A stretch of DNA of 64,000 bases, from positions 18,278,501 through 18,342,500 of the forward strand of contig NC_088354.1 in the NCBI RefSeq assembly GCF_036884655.1. The letters run 5' to 3'. A model generated the notes under the pieces. That model did not search any database. It saw only the letters and a program-made list of their open reading frames with translations, and had not been told where the DNA came from. The number at the start of each line of letters is the position of its first letter. Position 1 is the first letter of the stretch. This DNA comes from Musa acuminata AAA Group. Taxonomy: Eukaryota > Streptophyta > Magnoliopsida > Zingiberales > Musaceae. Shown one piece after another: positions 44,895-54,409 of the stretch. A program made the translations under genes and the position numbers.

Positions 44895-45000
44895 AGACCC
44901 ATGGGAGAAGAGAGAGAGTACAGCTTCGGCTCTTGGCACTTCAAGTCTGGGGGAGGGGGGAGTAGATGCTGTACCCTCTCTCTTCTTCTCTGTGTCTTTT
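44895..45000 (+). ncRNA. MIR529: MIR529 microRNA precursor
   Basis: The 5' arm at 44906-44926 begins AGAAGAGAGAGAGTACAGC and matches mature miR529 as I remember it. The 3' arm at 44968-44988 begins GCTGTACCCTCTCTCTTCT and matches the known miR529-3p strand. The arms pair over about 20 bp with a single A-C mismatch, and pairing continues outward (GGGAGAAG with CTTCTTCTC). The loop is about 41 nt. In plants miR529 guides cleavage of SPL (SQUAMOSA promoter-binding-like) mRNAs and affects inflorescence and shoot branching. It is a plus-strand gene with a TATA box at 44832 and lies about 0.7 kb from the OBAP pseudogene. The family is kept in monocots and early-diverging lineages and lost in many eudicots. 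What else: a diverged miR535/miR156 relative is unlikely, because the GAGAGAGAGUACAGC core is specific to miR529. Confidence 0.92.
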
Positions 45001-45131
45001 GGTGGAAGAACCTACCATGGTCATTTGTGATTAATTTGAAAGATCGAAAGGTCAGTTGATTTGCTACTCGTCATCCATTTGAATGATCATACTATCTCTG
45101 TTTCTACAACACCAGAGAGCCATGCAGCTGG

Positions 45132-45559
45132 CTATGAACGGTGCTTTTGAACATCTATAAAGTTCTTCTTGGCGTGCTCGGTGACTTCTGATGGACATAA
45201 CTTCTGAATATGGTGCTGCAGTGCCATGAGGAAATGATCGATTGGTCCAACATCAATGCATTTACTATCCTGTCTCCTGAGAAAAGCTTCTCCCACGATT
45301 CTAATTAAATCAGCTATAGTTTTTTGGCAGGGGAGCTTTTTGTTGACCTTCTGGATATTGGTGTTGCTCGGCAAACATTGTGGCCTTCTTCCAGTTTGAG
45401 GTTTGATAGATCTTTCTTTCTACGTTCCTTCTGGTTCACTTTTATTAAGAGAGAATTATAAGCGTCACAAAGATTGCTCTCCTCCGGCTTATGAACCATG
45501 TGAAATGACCATGTACAGATCAATGCAAGTTCAAAGTTTACAAAGAAGAGACGTTCCAT
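45132..45559 (-). other. Two overlapping unidentified open frames
   Basis: Minus-strand frames at 45559-45314 (81 codons) and 45374-45132 (80 codons) overlap in different frames. The second has protein-like composition (TIADLIRIVGEAFLRR, CPSEVTEHAKKNFIDVQK), which could be an exon or a relic. I do not recognise the family. They lie just downstream of MIR529 and of the OBAP pseudogene on the same strand as the latter, so they may be part of that decayed locus or of a neighbouring gene. Confidence 0.25.
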
Positions 45560-45739
45560 GATGGAGGAAAAGTTTGGTCATGCATCAATACTTGCGCACA
45601 AACATGGATTGAAATCAAGCAGGGAACCAACTACATGTTCTTCTTGAGCACACACCAAAATACTGGATGGTACCGGACAGGCATTACATGAATACTCACC
45701 GAGTTGAAGTTTCCTGTCAACCTACATGCCCATCAACGT

Positions 45740-46290
45740 AGGTCACATCAGATCCGAGTTCCATTCATGTCGAACGAAGACTCGTGGCACAAAAGAAACT
45801 GGTGGCTGATCCACTTCTCTCAGGTCCAACCTCTGCCCCTTCCCAGCTCCGTTAGCCCGTGGGTGAATCCCATGATCTGGACCTGTCATGCACTACATAT
45901 TCTCCGTCTCCTCCTCGAAGGAGACTCCATGCCTGCGTTCGATATCTGCATTGGGACGCCAGTCTCCAAGACAAACATCAACTCAGTACCGTCGAAAACC
46001 TTTCGCCAAGTCCTGGATGAAGGACGTCATGAGCTGGGGAAGGCCGAGTGGGAGCTCGTCACCGCGGTCCACCTGCCGGAAGCAGTACCATGTCCTTGTG
46101 CTCGACGGGGCCCGGCGAACTCGGCATGACCGGCACCCCGCTCCTCACCTCGTACTCGTGTGAGTGCCACAGCTGCTTCTCGTCGTCCGGCAGCGCCAGG
46201 AACAGCCTCGCGTCAGGCCCGTGCTCATCGTAGATCATCAGGCACACTGCCGCATGTGCTCTTTCTGCCTAGTTGACAATAAAACTGTGT
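45740..46290 (-). pseudogene. OBAP/DUF1264 (oil-body-associated protein) pseudogene
   Basis: OBAP proteins sit on seed oil bodies. On the minus strand, from about 46275 down: EHMRQC in one frame, then IYDEHGPDARL and FLALPDDEKQLWHSHEYEV, RSGVPVMPSSPGPVEHKDM in the next (46230-46090), then a change of frame to CFRQVDRGDELPLGLPQLM (about 46077-46020), a stop (TGA near 45990), RRHGVSFEEETEN, another stop (TAG near 45897), and [18 protein letters not shown]. These blocks follow OBAP order. The part expected between DARL and FLAL and the one between EHKDM and the QVDRGD block are missing, and the N-terminal exon is not found. A possible splice acceptor TTGTCAACTAG lies at about 46270. Frame changes, gaps and stops argue for a pseudogene; unrecognised introns could explain a minority of the breaks. 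Confidence 0.7.
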
Positions 46291-46850
46291 TTCTTGATTG
46301 AAGCTATAAATGGCTTTAAACACTTAGAAGGCCTGAGTCAATCTATCCCCGAATCAAATGGAATTAATTGCTCCAAAAACCTACAAGAAAACAGCTTACC
46401 CTTGGATGAACAAACACACAAAAAAAAATAAAGTCGATTCAATTGGGTAAGGATCGTTGAAACATATAAGTTAAGAAAAATAAAATGAAATATTCTCAAC
46501 TAAATGAAAATGCATTTTTTTAATGTATATCTGCTTTTTTCCCTTTGGTTGTGCTGTGTATTTGTTTCATACGGCGATCAATTCCAAGCGCCAAACGACG
46601 ACGATCGACAATCCTGCGACACGTGGAAAAAAGAATGATTAATAACCGCCGAAATCGACAAAAAGTAACACCTGTTTTAGCTGACGTGAACAAACCGGCA
46701 AACATGAGCAGAACCGACGTATCCAAATAAAAGCGTCATAACTCATCCCGAGGACCGGACATCACGGCGCCGTTAGACGGAACGGAACAGAATGCACCTG
46801 CGAGGCATCAGATGCACGGGAAGAGGACGAATGAACCGATGTAATTAAAA
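46291..46850. other. Intergenic stretch upstream of the OBAP pseudogene
   Basis: No gene seen. On the minus strand this would be promoter or first-exon territory of the OBAP locus. It contains an ACGTG-core ABRE-like element (GACACGTGG, 46617-46625). A plus-strand frame at 46545-46730 has no recognisable motif. Confidence 0.35.
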
Positions 46851-46854
46851 GGTC

Positions 46855-48249
46855 ATGGTAAATCTTCGATTGATTTTAATTGAAATATTTCATGGGTGAG
46901 AGATTTTACGAGCGAGGCTATTAATTGATCAAAAGTATGTATATAAGAAATATATAGTTGATGTGTTATAAAACTCGATCTTTAATGAAATAAAAATTGA
47001 TAATAATATATTTCATGAGTGTGTGGAATAAAGGATTGACGAATAGGTAAATGTCACCGACATTATCATAGTATATTTTAGGAATAGATTTATAGGTGAT
47101 GTCAAATTTCTGTATTAAATTATGGCCTAGTTAAGTTTTGTAGTAATGGTGGCGATGACTCGGTATTCAGTTTCAGTGGTGGATTTTGTGATTGTTTTTT
47201 ATTTCTTAGAACTCTAACTGATTGTATTTACTCTAAGAAAGATAATATAGACTGGCATAGATATTCTATCATCAACATTGTCTATCCAATTAGTATTAAC
47301 GAAGGAATGAAGATAAAGCGATAAGTGCTTACGAAAAAGAAGTTCATGATTAAGAATCCCTTTTAGATATCATAGGACTCGTTTTACTATAAATCAATGT
47401 ACAGCATAGGGTCGATCTATAAATTATAATAATTTATTGGCTACAAATTAAATGTCTAGACGTATGAGAGATAAGTACTATAAGGAGCCAAGTACTCGTC
47501 GGTATTGTGTAAGATCCATAATAGGGCTGCTATCATATAATTTGAGTAATTTAGTAGTTAAGAGTAAGGTAGCAATTTCTTTGGAATTATATATATATTC
47601 ATCTTTGATAGTAGATCTTGAATGTACTTTTTTTTAGATAGAAAAAATCCAGAAGATGCGAACATTGCTTCTACTTAAGGAATTGCTTGACCTTCATAGA
47701 ATTATTATCTATAACGATAATATCATCCAAATACACTAGTAGATATGTAGCACTTCTCTTTTTTTGTTGTAGAAATAATGAGATGTTAGACTTGGAGTTG
47801 ATGAAGTCAGTTGATGCAAAAAACGACCCAAGTTTTGTATACTAAGCTTTTGGAGCTTGGCAAAGTCCATAAATATCTTTTTATAGTTTACAAATATGGC
47901 TTGAATATTGAGGGTAAATGAAGCCAAGAAGTTGCTGCATAAAGATATTTTCAATTAAGAAAGTGTTGTTAGTATTCAGTTGACGTATATGCCAGCCTTG
48001 AGTGATAGCTAAACTTAAGATAAGTTAGATTATTGATGGTTTAACAATTAGATCGAATGTTTCTATGAAGTCAACACCTAGTAGTTGATATAAACCTTTA
48101 GCCACTAGATGTGCTTTGTATGTAGCAACAAATTCGTTTATGTTCCACTTAATTCGAAAGATCTACTTATACCCAATGATATTTTGTGTATGATGAAATG
48201 GTATAAGGGTTCATATGCAATTATAGAGTAGAGCATCATATTCTTCATA
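46855..48249 (-). pseudogene. Remnant of a copia pol (G): RT and RNase H
   Basis: Heavily mutated minus-strand pol. From 48180 down: WVFKIKWNI, YKAHLVAKGLYQ, HIRQLNTNNTFL, DIYGLCQAPKA, then LLVYLDDIIV (YLDD box, about 47745-47715). RNase H follows: NTNWIDNVDDRISM (47300), ISWSS-type segment, then IYYDNVGDIYLFVNPLFHT (about 47080) and FDQLIASLVKSLTHE (about 46930). No LTR is attached. The short YLDD and SAYIIFLG-type RNase H are closer to Ale/Retrofit-type copia than to A, B or F. Stops and frame changes are numerous; it is the oldest-looking copia copy here. Confidence 0.75.
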
Positions 48250-48425
48250 TATAGCTTTGTTGGGAAACCCGAACAAAGCATCACATGCGTAGTGGAAGAA
48301 CATAAAAATAAAATCCTAGATTTCCCAAAAGAAAAATATTTCATTAAGGTATATTTATTACATAGGGAGATCATATATCCCTACAAAATCCCAGATCAGT
48401 AGGAGTGGATGAAGGATGTCAACTG
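48250..48425 (-). repeat. LTR fragment, same family as the LTR at 56972
   Basis: TGGGAAACCCG, CATCACATGCGTAGTGGAAGA and AGGGAGATCATATATCCCTAC match, inverted, the last part of the LTR at 58430-58598 and the LTR at 62620-62780. It is broken at 48425, where H's LTR begins. Confidence 0.8.
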
Positions 48426-49639
48426 TGTTAGGATCAAGAGCGGCACTAAGAGGGGGGGGATGAATTAGTATTGTAGGAAAAATCATCGGTTTGTAATATA
48501 TTTCATTCATCGAAAATCGATTTCCGAAAGTGCTTGACTTTAGAATAAAAGAACTAGTAGTTATCTAAGAAATTAATGATAGTAATGAAAAGTAGAAAGG
48601 AAATGAGTACACCGGAATTTATAGTGGTTTGGTCATTGTGACCTACAACCACTTCCGATTCCTCCTCTATCAAGGTTACTGATGTCCACTAATGGTCTTC
48701 CTTCAATAGGCGAAGACCAACCACCTCTTTACAATGCTTTCTCCTTTTCACGGGTTTAGGAGATAACCATTACAAGTCTCACACTTCTCTTGAATGATCT
48801 CAACACTTAGAAAGGGAAGAGGAGGACTCTTTGTACTTTTACAACACTTTTAACACCCCAAGAATTCATGATTATGTTAACACTTTCATGTCCTTTCATG
48901 CAGAAAAGGGTGGGGTATTTATAAACCCCAATGGCTTTAGAATTAGAGCAAAAAAGTGTCACATTCCTAGATTTCGGGGTACTAGCGGTACCATCGCCAT
49001 TATTGGGTGGTACTACTACTGCCTACAGACTGACACTGGGAGGTACGATCGCTTGACAGAGCTCGAAGATCAAGCTCTAGTAGTACCATCGCTTGATAGC
49101 ATTAACTACCGACAGTACTACCGCTCAGAGCACTTGGGAGACTGAGTCTCAAGTGGTGCCACCGCCGACCGTGACTTTAGGTGTTGATTGGGCTATTCAA
49201 CTAGCCCAATCCAGCCCTATTTAGGGCCTAGTTGGCTCCTAACTAAGTTAGTGAGATTACCTCCTAATCCTAACTCAACTAATGTATTAACTATGATTAA
49301 GGCAAGCTATCTCTGTTCGGTATGTCAAGTTTTCTCTCGACGATCCTTCGACGAACTTCTCAGTAATTTTTCCGGCAAGCTTTCGGTGAACTCCGACAAA
49401 CTCTCAGCGAACTTCCGATGAACTCTCGGCGAACTTACGACAAACTCTCGGTGAGCTCTCGACGAACTCTTGGCGAGCTTCCGGCAAATCCCGGTACATC
49501 GTCCGAATCTTCGAATCCAGCCCATCATCTACTTTATGCCTTACCACTATCATAGTTAATTTTGCACACTTATCTTAACACATAGATTAGATCGAACAAT
49601 TTACCAATTGATTTCATCATCAAAATCCGAGATTCAACA
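48426..49639 (-). repeat. 3' LTR of element H
   Basis: About 1214 bp; minus strand TGTTGAATCTCGG at 49639 to CTTGATCCTAACA at 48426. TATA box TTTATAAATACC on the minus strand at about 48916-48925. GC-rich palindromes at about 48980-49165, more degraded than in J and D. Confidence 0.85.
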
Positions 49640-50330
49640 ATCTCTCCCCTTTTGATGATGACAATCAATTAGTGACGGAGTTAACTTTAACTCCCTCTAT
49701 CTATATGCCATACTTGAGAGAATACAAACTTGAATTCACAACCTTAAATTCAAGCTTTAATCAATTTTAATTAGAAATCACATGCATTGTGTATCATCAT
49801 AATTTTAAGTCATCAAGATATTAAATACATAATTTCATCATTTTATATATGATAAAATGCTTCGAGCATAGCCTTACATCAATACTTGCATGATACATCA
49901 TCTTGATATAATCTTTATGATACTTTCATTATTGCATGGTAACATTCAAAAGTTCACAATATTAAGAGGAATCCGACATTGCATGGTAACATTGCCCGTT
50001 GTATGGTAACATTTAAAAGTTCTCAATATTAAAGAGATCACAACATCAAAAGTTATCAATATTAAAGAGATCACAACATCAATGAACACAACATCAAAAG
50101 TTCACATCATTAAGGTGGGAGATTCATCAAAAGTTATCAATATTAAAAAGATCACAACATTAAAGTGAACACAACATCAAAGTGAATACAACATCAAAAG
50201 TTCACATTATTAAGGTGAGAGATTTCGTCAACTTCTCCCCCTTTGTCATCAGCAAAAAGACATACATTAGCTATTTAAGTGGTGGCAAGTCAAACTGTCT
50301 AAATAAAGTATTAAGTTATCGATGAATCTG
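49640..50330 (-). other. Noncoding 3' region of element H
   Basis: AT-rich, with several TCACAACATCAA / AAAGTTATCAATATTAA repeats at 49990-50215 and a second polypurine-like tract (CTTCTCCCCCTTTGTCATC, 50231-50249 on the plus strand). The inverted repeat GGAGTTAA/TTAACTCC lies at 49677-49694, as in J and D. Confidence 0.7.
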
Positions 50331-51381
50331 CTACAACTCAGTTATGATTTGATCTTGACGTTATTCAAATCGATCCATTCGAGTGCTTATGTCATCGGTA
50401 GATGAGGAGGGTGCTTGCTCTATTGAAGGTATTACCTCAAAGGGACTAGTAGGAGGAGATTGTTATTCCCTAAATATTGGTATCTCAGGTTCTGGATCAG
50501 GTAAGAGGGGGTCAGTCCTTCTAGATAATCTAGTCTAAGTCACATTTCTGACTATACATCTTAACCTTCTTAGTAGGTTTCTATTTATGATGCTAAACAT
50601 ATCTAGTTTCAAGACTTTTTCATCAGGTGGAATGATTGTCATATGCATGGATTAGTCTAGTGATCAAGCTACCATATAGAAGCATCATGTCCTTTTTTGA
50701 TAGTTCAATCATGTTTTGTTGTATTAGGTAACCAAAACAATTATCATGTCCCTTCATAATCCAATATATTGTTCCTAATTCTATTTGTCTAACTTCATCA
50801 TGATGATACTATTTTGGGAGTATAATACTTATCAAGATGTGATGAAGCAATTTGGTGTTGAAAGGTAGTAAGTGTTCACAGCTCTTTGGAAGGATGGACA
50901 AGTTTGGATAACCAAAAATTATACCTAAGGCATCAGAATAAGTGGTCCCAACTAATTCTTCGTCCCATTATCTTCTAAAGTAACAACCTCTCCTTTTCTC
51001 AGTAATTCCTATCAGATTACAAATTACGCTATCCATAATGGGTATATGATGCCCTAAGAGATAAGTGGAGACCCTATCATGTTCATCCACATGCAAGTTG
51101 TTGTAAAACAACCTGACAAGTCTAGGATAGATAGGTTCACTTATTTTAACAATTGAGAGGATATCTAGGTTAGCAAACCATTGAATTGGTTTCAAATTGC
51201 TTAATTCTTCTAAATCTACGTATTTCCCCTTATGAACATTTTTAGTCTCTATGGTTAAAAATTTAAAGGCATGTTGAGGAGAATAAAAAAGTAGAGAGTC
51301 ATAGGTTTCATCTAATCTCCTCTTCCCTTTGTCCCTTGAGGATCTTTTAGAAGTTATGGAGACTACATTTATTAAGAACAA
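50330..51381 (-). pseudogene. Accessory ORF between pol and 3' LTR of H (plant transposon protein domain)
   Basis: Minus strand, ATG at 51381. The first part (138 codons to 50968) contains IQWFANLDILSIVKISEPIY, PRLVRLFYNNLHVDEHDRVS and MDSVICNLIGI, which I recognise as the putative plant transposon protein domain (Transposase_32-like) found in monocot retroelements. After frame breaks, homologous text resumes at about 50757-50628 (CFGYLIQQNMIELSKKDMML, LYGSLITRLIHAYD). A proline/serine-rich part and MDRFERQDQ-like end follow near 50400. Its place after pol matches the envelope-like or accessory ORFs of Sireviruses, but I see no signal peptide or membrane segment. Function unknown. Family call by eye; the order of blocks is what convinces. 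Confidence 0.65.
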
Positions 51382-51616
51382 ATGAGAGGCAAGAACAAGT
51401 AATGCAAAGAAGGAAACGATTTGGTTTAGGGATTATCTTAGTAGTTTAACCTTCTTGTGATCACTAAAAGGAGGCTTAAGATTGATCCTTGATTTAGTAG
51501 AGGATGAGGATTCTTTTGAGTTACTAGAGGGAGAGCAAGAGGAATTAGGGATTTAGGGCTCTTTGGATAGGTGTAGAGTGAGTTGGGGTCAGTTCTACCG
51601 TCGACCCTAACTTGGG

Positions 51617-51624
51617 TTTTTATA
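51617..51624 (-). promoter_or_regulatory. Candidate internal promoter for the accessory ORF
   Basis: Minus strand CACTATAAAAACCC, about 235 bp upstream of the ATG at 51381. Directly upstream are the palindrome GGCGGTGCCACCGCC (51638-51652) and GCGGTGCCACTGCC (about 51690-51704). Array plus TATA reproduces the layout of the LTR promoters of B, J, D, E and H, but the sequence downstream is unlike an LTR and no LTR ends are seen. Confidence 0.5.
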
Positions 51625-51989
51625 GTGCTGAGTTGCGGGCGGTGCCACCGCCTACAACCAGTGAGCACTGGTGGTGCTACCGCCAGTTGGGCGGTGCCAC
51701 TGCCTATAGGCAGTGAGTACTTGCTGCATTGTGGTGTGGTGCAAATTTGTGTGGTGCCGACATTATGTGGTTCCTAAGATCTTTATCATTATGTGGTGCA
51801 CACACTTATTTACACAAACATCATATAAGATTTTGAAGTTCTACTTTTATAAGAGGAGAAAAATTTATATGAAAGAATTCATATGGCTCATACCATAAAT
51901 TCATACTTCAAATCTTATCTCAAGTGAAGAAATGATCTCGAAAAATAGAACTCAGTTAAGAAAATCCGAAGAAAATTTTAAAGAGGAAT

Positions 51990-54409
51990 TCATGTATCAG
52001 AGAAATTTAGCATACCTAATTCTCTTCTTATAAAATCAAATTGTTCCTCAATCAAGGGTTTTGTAAAAATATCAATTAATTGATATTTTATATTAATAAA
52101 TTCTAGAGATATGTCATAGTTATTAATATGATCTCGTATAAAGTGATGCCTAATATCAATATGTTTAGTTCTAGAGTGTTGAATATGATTTTTTATTAAG
52201 CATATTGCACTAATGTTATCACACTTTATTTGTATGTTTTTCAGGTGAATTCTATAATCCTTTAAAGTGTTTTTCATCCATATAACTTGAGCACAGTATG
52301 CACCTACTACTATATACTCAGCTTCGGTTGTAGATAATACAACCGAGTTTTGTTTCTTGGAAGACCAAGAGACAAGTGCATGTCCTAAAAATTGACATGT
52401 TCCGGATGTGCTTTTTCTATCTATTTGGTAGCCAGCAAAATCAGCATCTGCATAACCAAGAAATTCAAAGTTTTTAGATTTTGGATACCATAATCCTAGT
52501 TTAGGAGTTCCTTTTGGGTATCTAAAAATCCTTTTAACAGCTTTTAAATGAGATTACTTGGGGTTAGATTGAAACCTAGCATAAAGTCCTACGCTAAATA
52601 TGATGTCCAATTTAGTTGCGGCGTGATATAGTAAACTACCTATCATACCCCTGTAAGCTTTTTGATCAAAGCTTTCTCCACCTTCATCAATGTCTAACTT
52701 AGTGGAGGTACTCATAGGAGTATTGATGGCATTTGAACTATCCATTTTAAACCGTTTTACCAAGTCTAATATATATTTTGTTTGACTAAGAAAAATACTA
52801 TCACTAAGTTGTATGATTTGTAAGCCTAAATAGAAAGTTAGTTCCCCCATTAAACTCATTTCAAACTCTAGGCTCATACTCTTGGCAAACAATTTGCATA
52901 AAGATTCATTTGTAGAACCAAAAATAATATCATCAATATAAATTTGAACAATAAGAAAATTATTCTCAAAATTTTTAATAAACAATGTAGTATCGACCTT
53001 GCCTTTAGAGAAATTATTTTGGATAAGAAATGAGCTAAGTCTCTAATACTAAGCCCTTGGGGCTTGTTTTAATCCATAGAGAGCTTTAGTTAATTTAAAC
53101 ACATAATTTAAAAATTATCATTATCAAATCTGGGAGGTTGTTCAACATAAACTTCTTCGAAAATAAAGCCATTAAGAAAAGCACTTTTAATATTCATTTG
53201 AAATAACTTAAAATTATTACTAATAGTATAGGCAAGGAGCATCCTTATGGCTTCTAATCGTACCATAGGGGTGAAGGTTTCTTTGTAATGGATGCCTTCT
53301 TCTTGATTAAAACCCTTGGCCACTAATCCAGTCTTGTTTCTAATTATAATACCAAATTCATCTTACTTGTTTATAAAGACCCATTTAGTACGAATAACTA
53401 AATGGTCATTTGACCTCGGAACAAGCTTCCACACCTTGTTTCTCTCAAATTGGTTCAACTCTTTATGCATTGTGATAACTCATTAATCATCTTTCAAGGC
53501 CTCATCAATGCATTTAGGTTCAATTTGAAAAAGAAAAGCGATGTTGACACAAAAATTCTTAAGAGAAGAAGGAGTTTGAACCCCTTTTGATGTGACTCCT
53601 ATGATTAGCTCCTTAGGATGAGTATCTACATACTTCCATTCCTTGGGTAAGGATCTATCGGAAGAAGATGCATCCAGGTTGCTAGTTGAAGGAGGATGTT
53701 CATTTAAATTCAAAGCATCAAAATTAAGATCATCATCAAACTCATTTTTCTTAAATTCAAAGCATCAAACTCTTCTATAATCAAAGTTCTTTTGTTAAAG
53801 ATACGAAAGGTTTTAGAAATAGAAGAATATCCAAGAAAATTTCCTTCATCGGATTTTGTATCAAACTTTCCCAAGGAATCTTTTTCATTCAAGATAAAAC
53901 ATTTATAACAAAAAACATTAAAATATGAAACGTTGGGTTTTTTATTGTTCCACAATTTATAAGGAGTTTTAAAAAGTAATGGTCTTACTATAACCCTATT
54001 CATGACATAGCATGTCGTATTAATGGCTTCGGCCCAAAAATATTTGGGTAGGCTATGTTCATTCAATATGGTTCTTGTCATTTCTTATAAGTTTCTATTT
54101 TTTTCTTTCTACTATACCATTTTGTTGAGGATTTCTTAGAGTAGAGAAATTATGGTTGTATCCATTAGATTCACAAAAATTTTGAAAATCAGGGTTTTGA
54201 AATTCGTCATCGTGATCACTCAGAATTGATGAAATCATAAAGCCTTTTTCATTTTGAGCAAGTTTACAAAACTTTAAAAAATACCTAAAGCAATCACTTT
54301 TGTATGCCAAAAAGTATGTCCAAGTGTATCTACTATAATTGTCCACATTTACAAAGGCATATTTACTACCTCCTAGGCTTGATGTATCAATTGGTCCAAA
54401 CAAATCCAT
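51990..54409 (-). pseudogene. Pol of Sirevirus-type element H (integrase to RNase H)
   Basis: Minus strand, from 54409: integrase (MDLFGPIDTSSLGGSKYAF, RYTWTYFLAYKSDCFRYF, NPQQNGIVERKK), then the integrase C-terminus (AEAINTTCYVMNRVIVRPLL, 54030), RT (AKGFNQEEGIHYKETFTP, 53320; FQMNIKSAFLNGF, 53180; YIDDIIFGS, 52945-52920), YRGMIGSLLYHAATKLDI (52650), RNase H (YADADFAGYQIDRKSTSG, 52460) and the C-terminus FIRRELGMLNF at 52010. It tracks B's pol segment for segment, with different stops and frame breaks (about 54090, 53715, 53480, 53330, 53100, 52555). It begins mid-integrase at 54409, a truncation. Confidence 0.85.

Larger units (their letters stand above)
48426..54409 (-). mobile_element. 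Sirevirus-type element H (3' LTR, accessory ORF, pol; 5' part lost)
   Basis: Minus-strand element. The 3' LTR lies at 48426-49639; next to it is the polypurine tract, TCTCTCCCCTTTT on the plus strand at 49641-49653. Then an AT-rich part, an accessory ORF region (50330-51400) with its own promoter-like block (51600-51720), and pol from RNase H (51990) to integrase (54409). Everything 5' of integrase is gone, and the break adjoins a plus-strand copia copy at 54410. Confidence 0.85.

Noticed and set aside
44895..45000. miR156 or miR535 as the identity of the hairpin
   Set aside because: miR156 starts TGACAGAAGAGAG and miR535 TGACAACGAGAG; neither is present, whereas both miR529 arms fit.
49640..51990. 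Classical retroviral envelope gene in H
   Set aside because: No signal peptide, transmembrane helix or cleavage site visible; the text fits the plant transposon protein domain instead.
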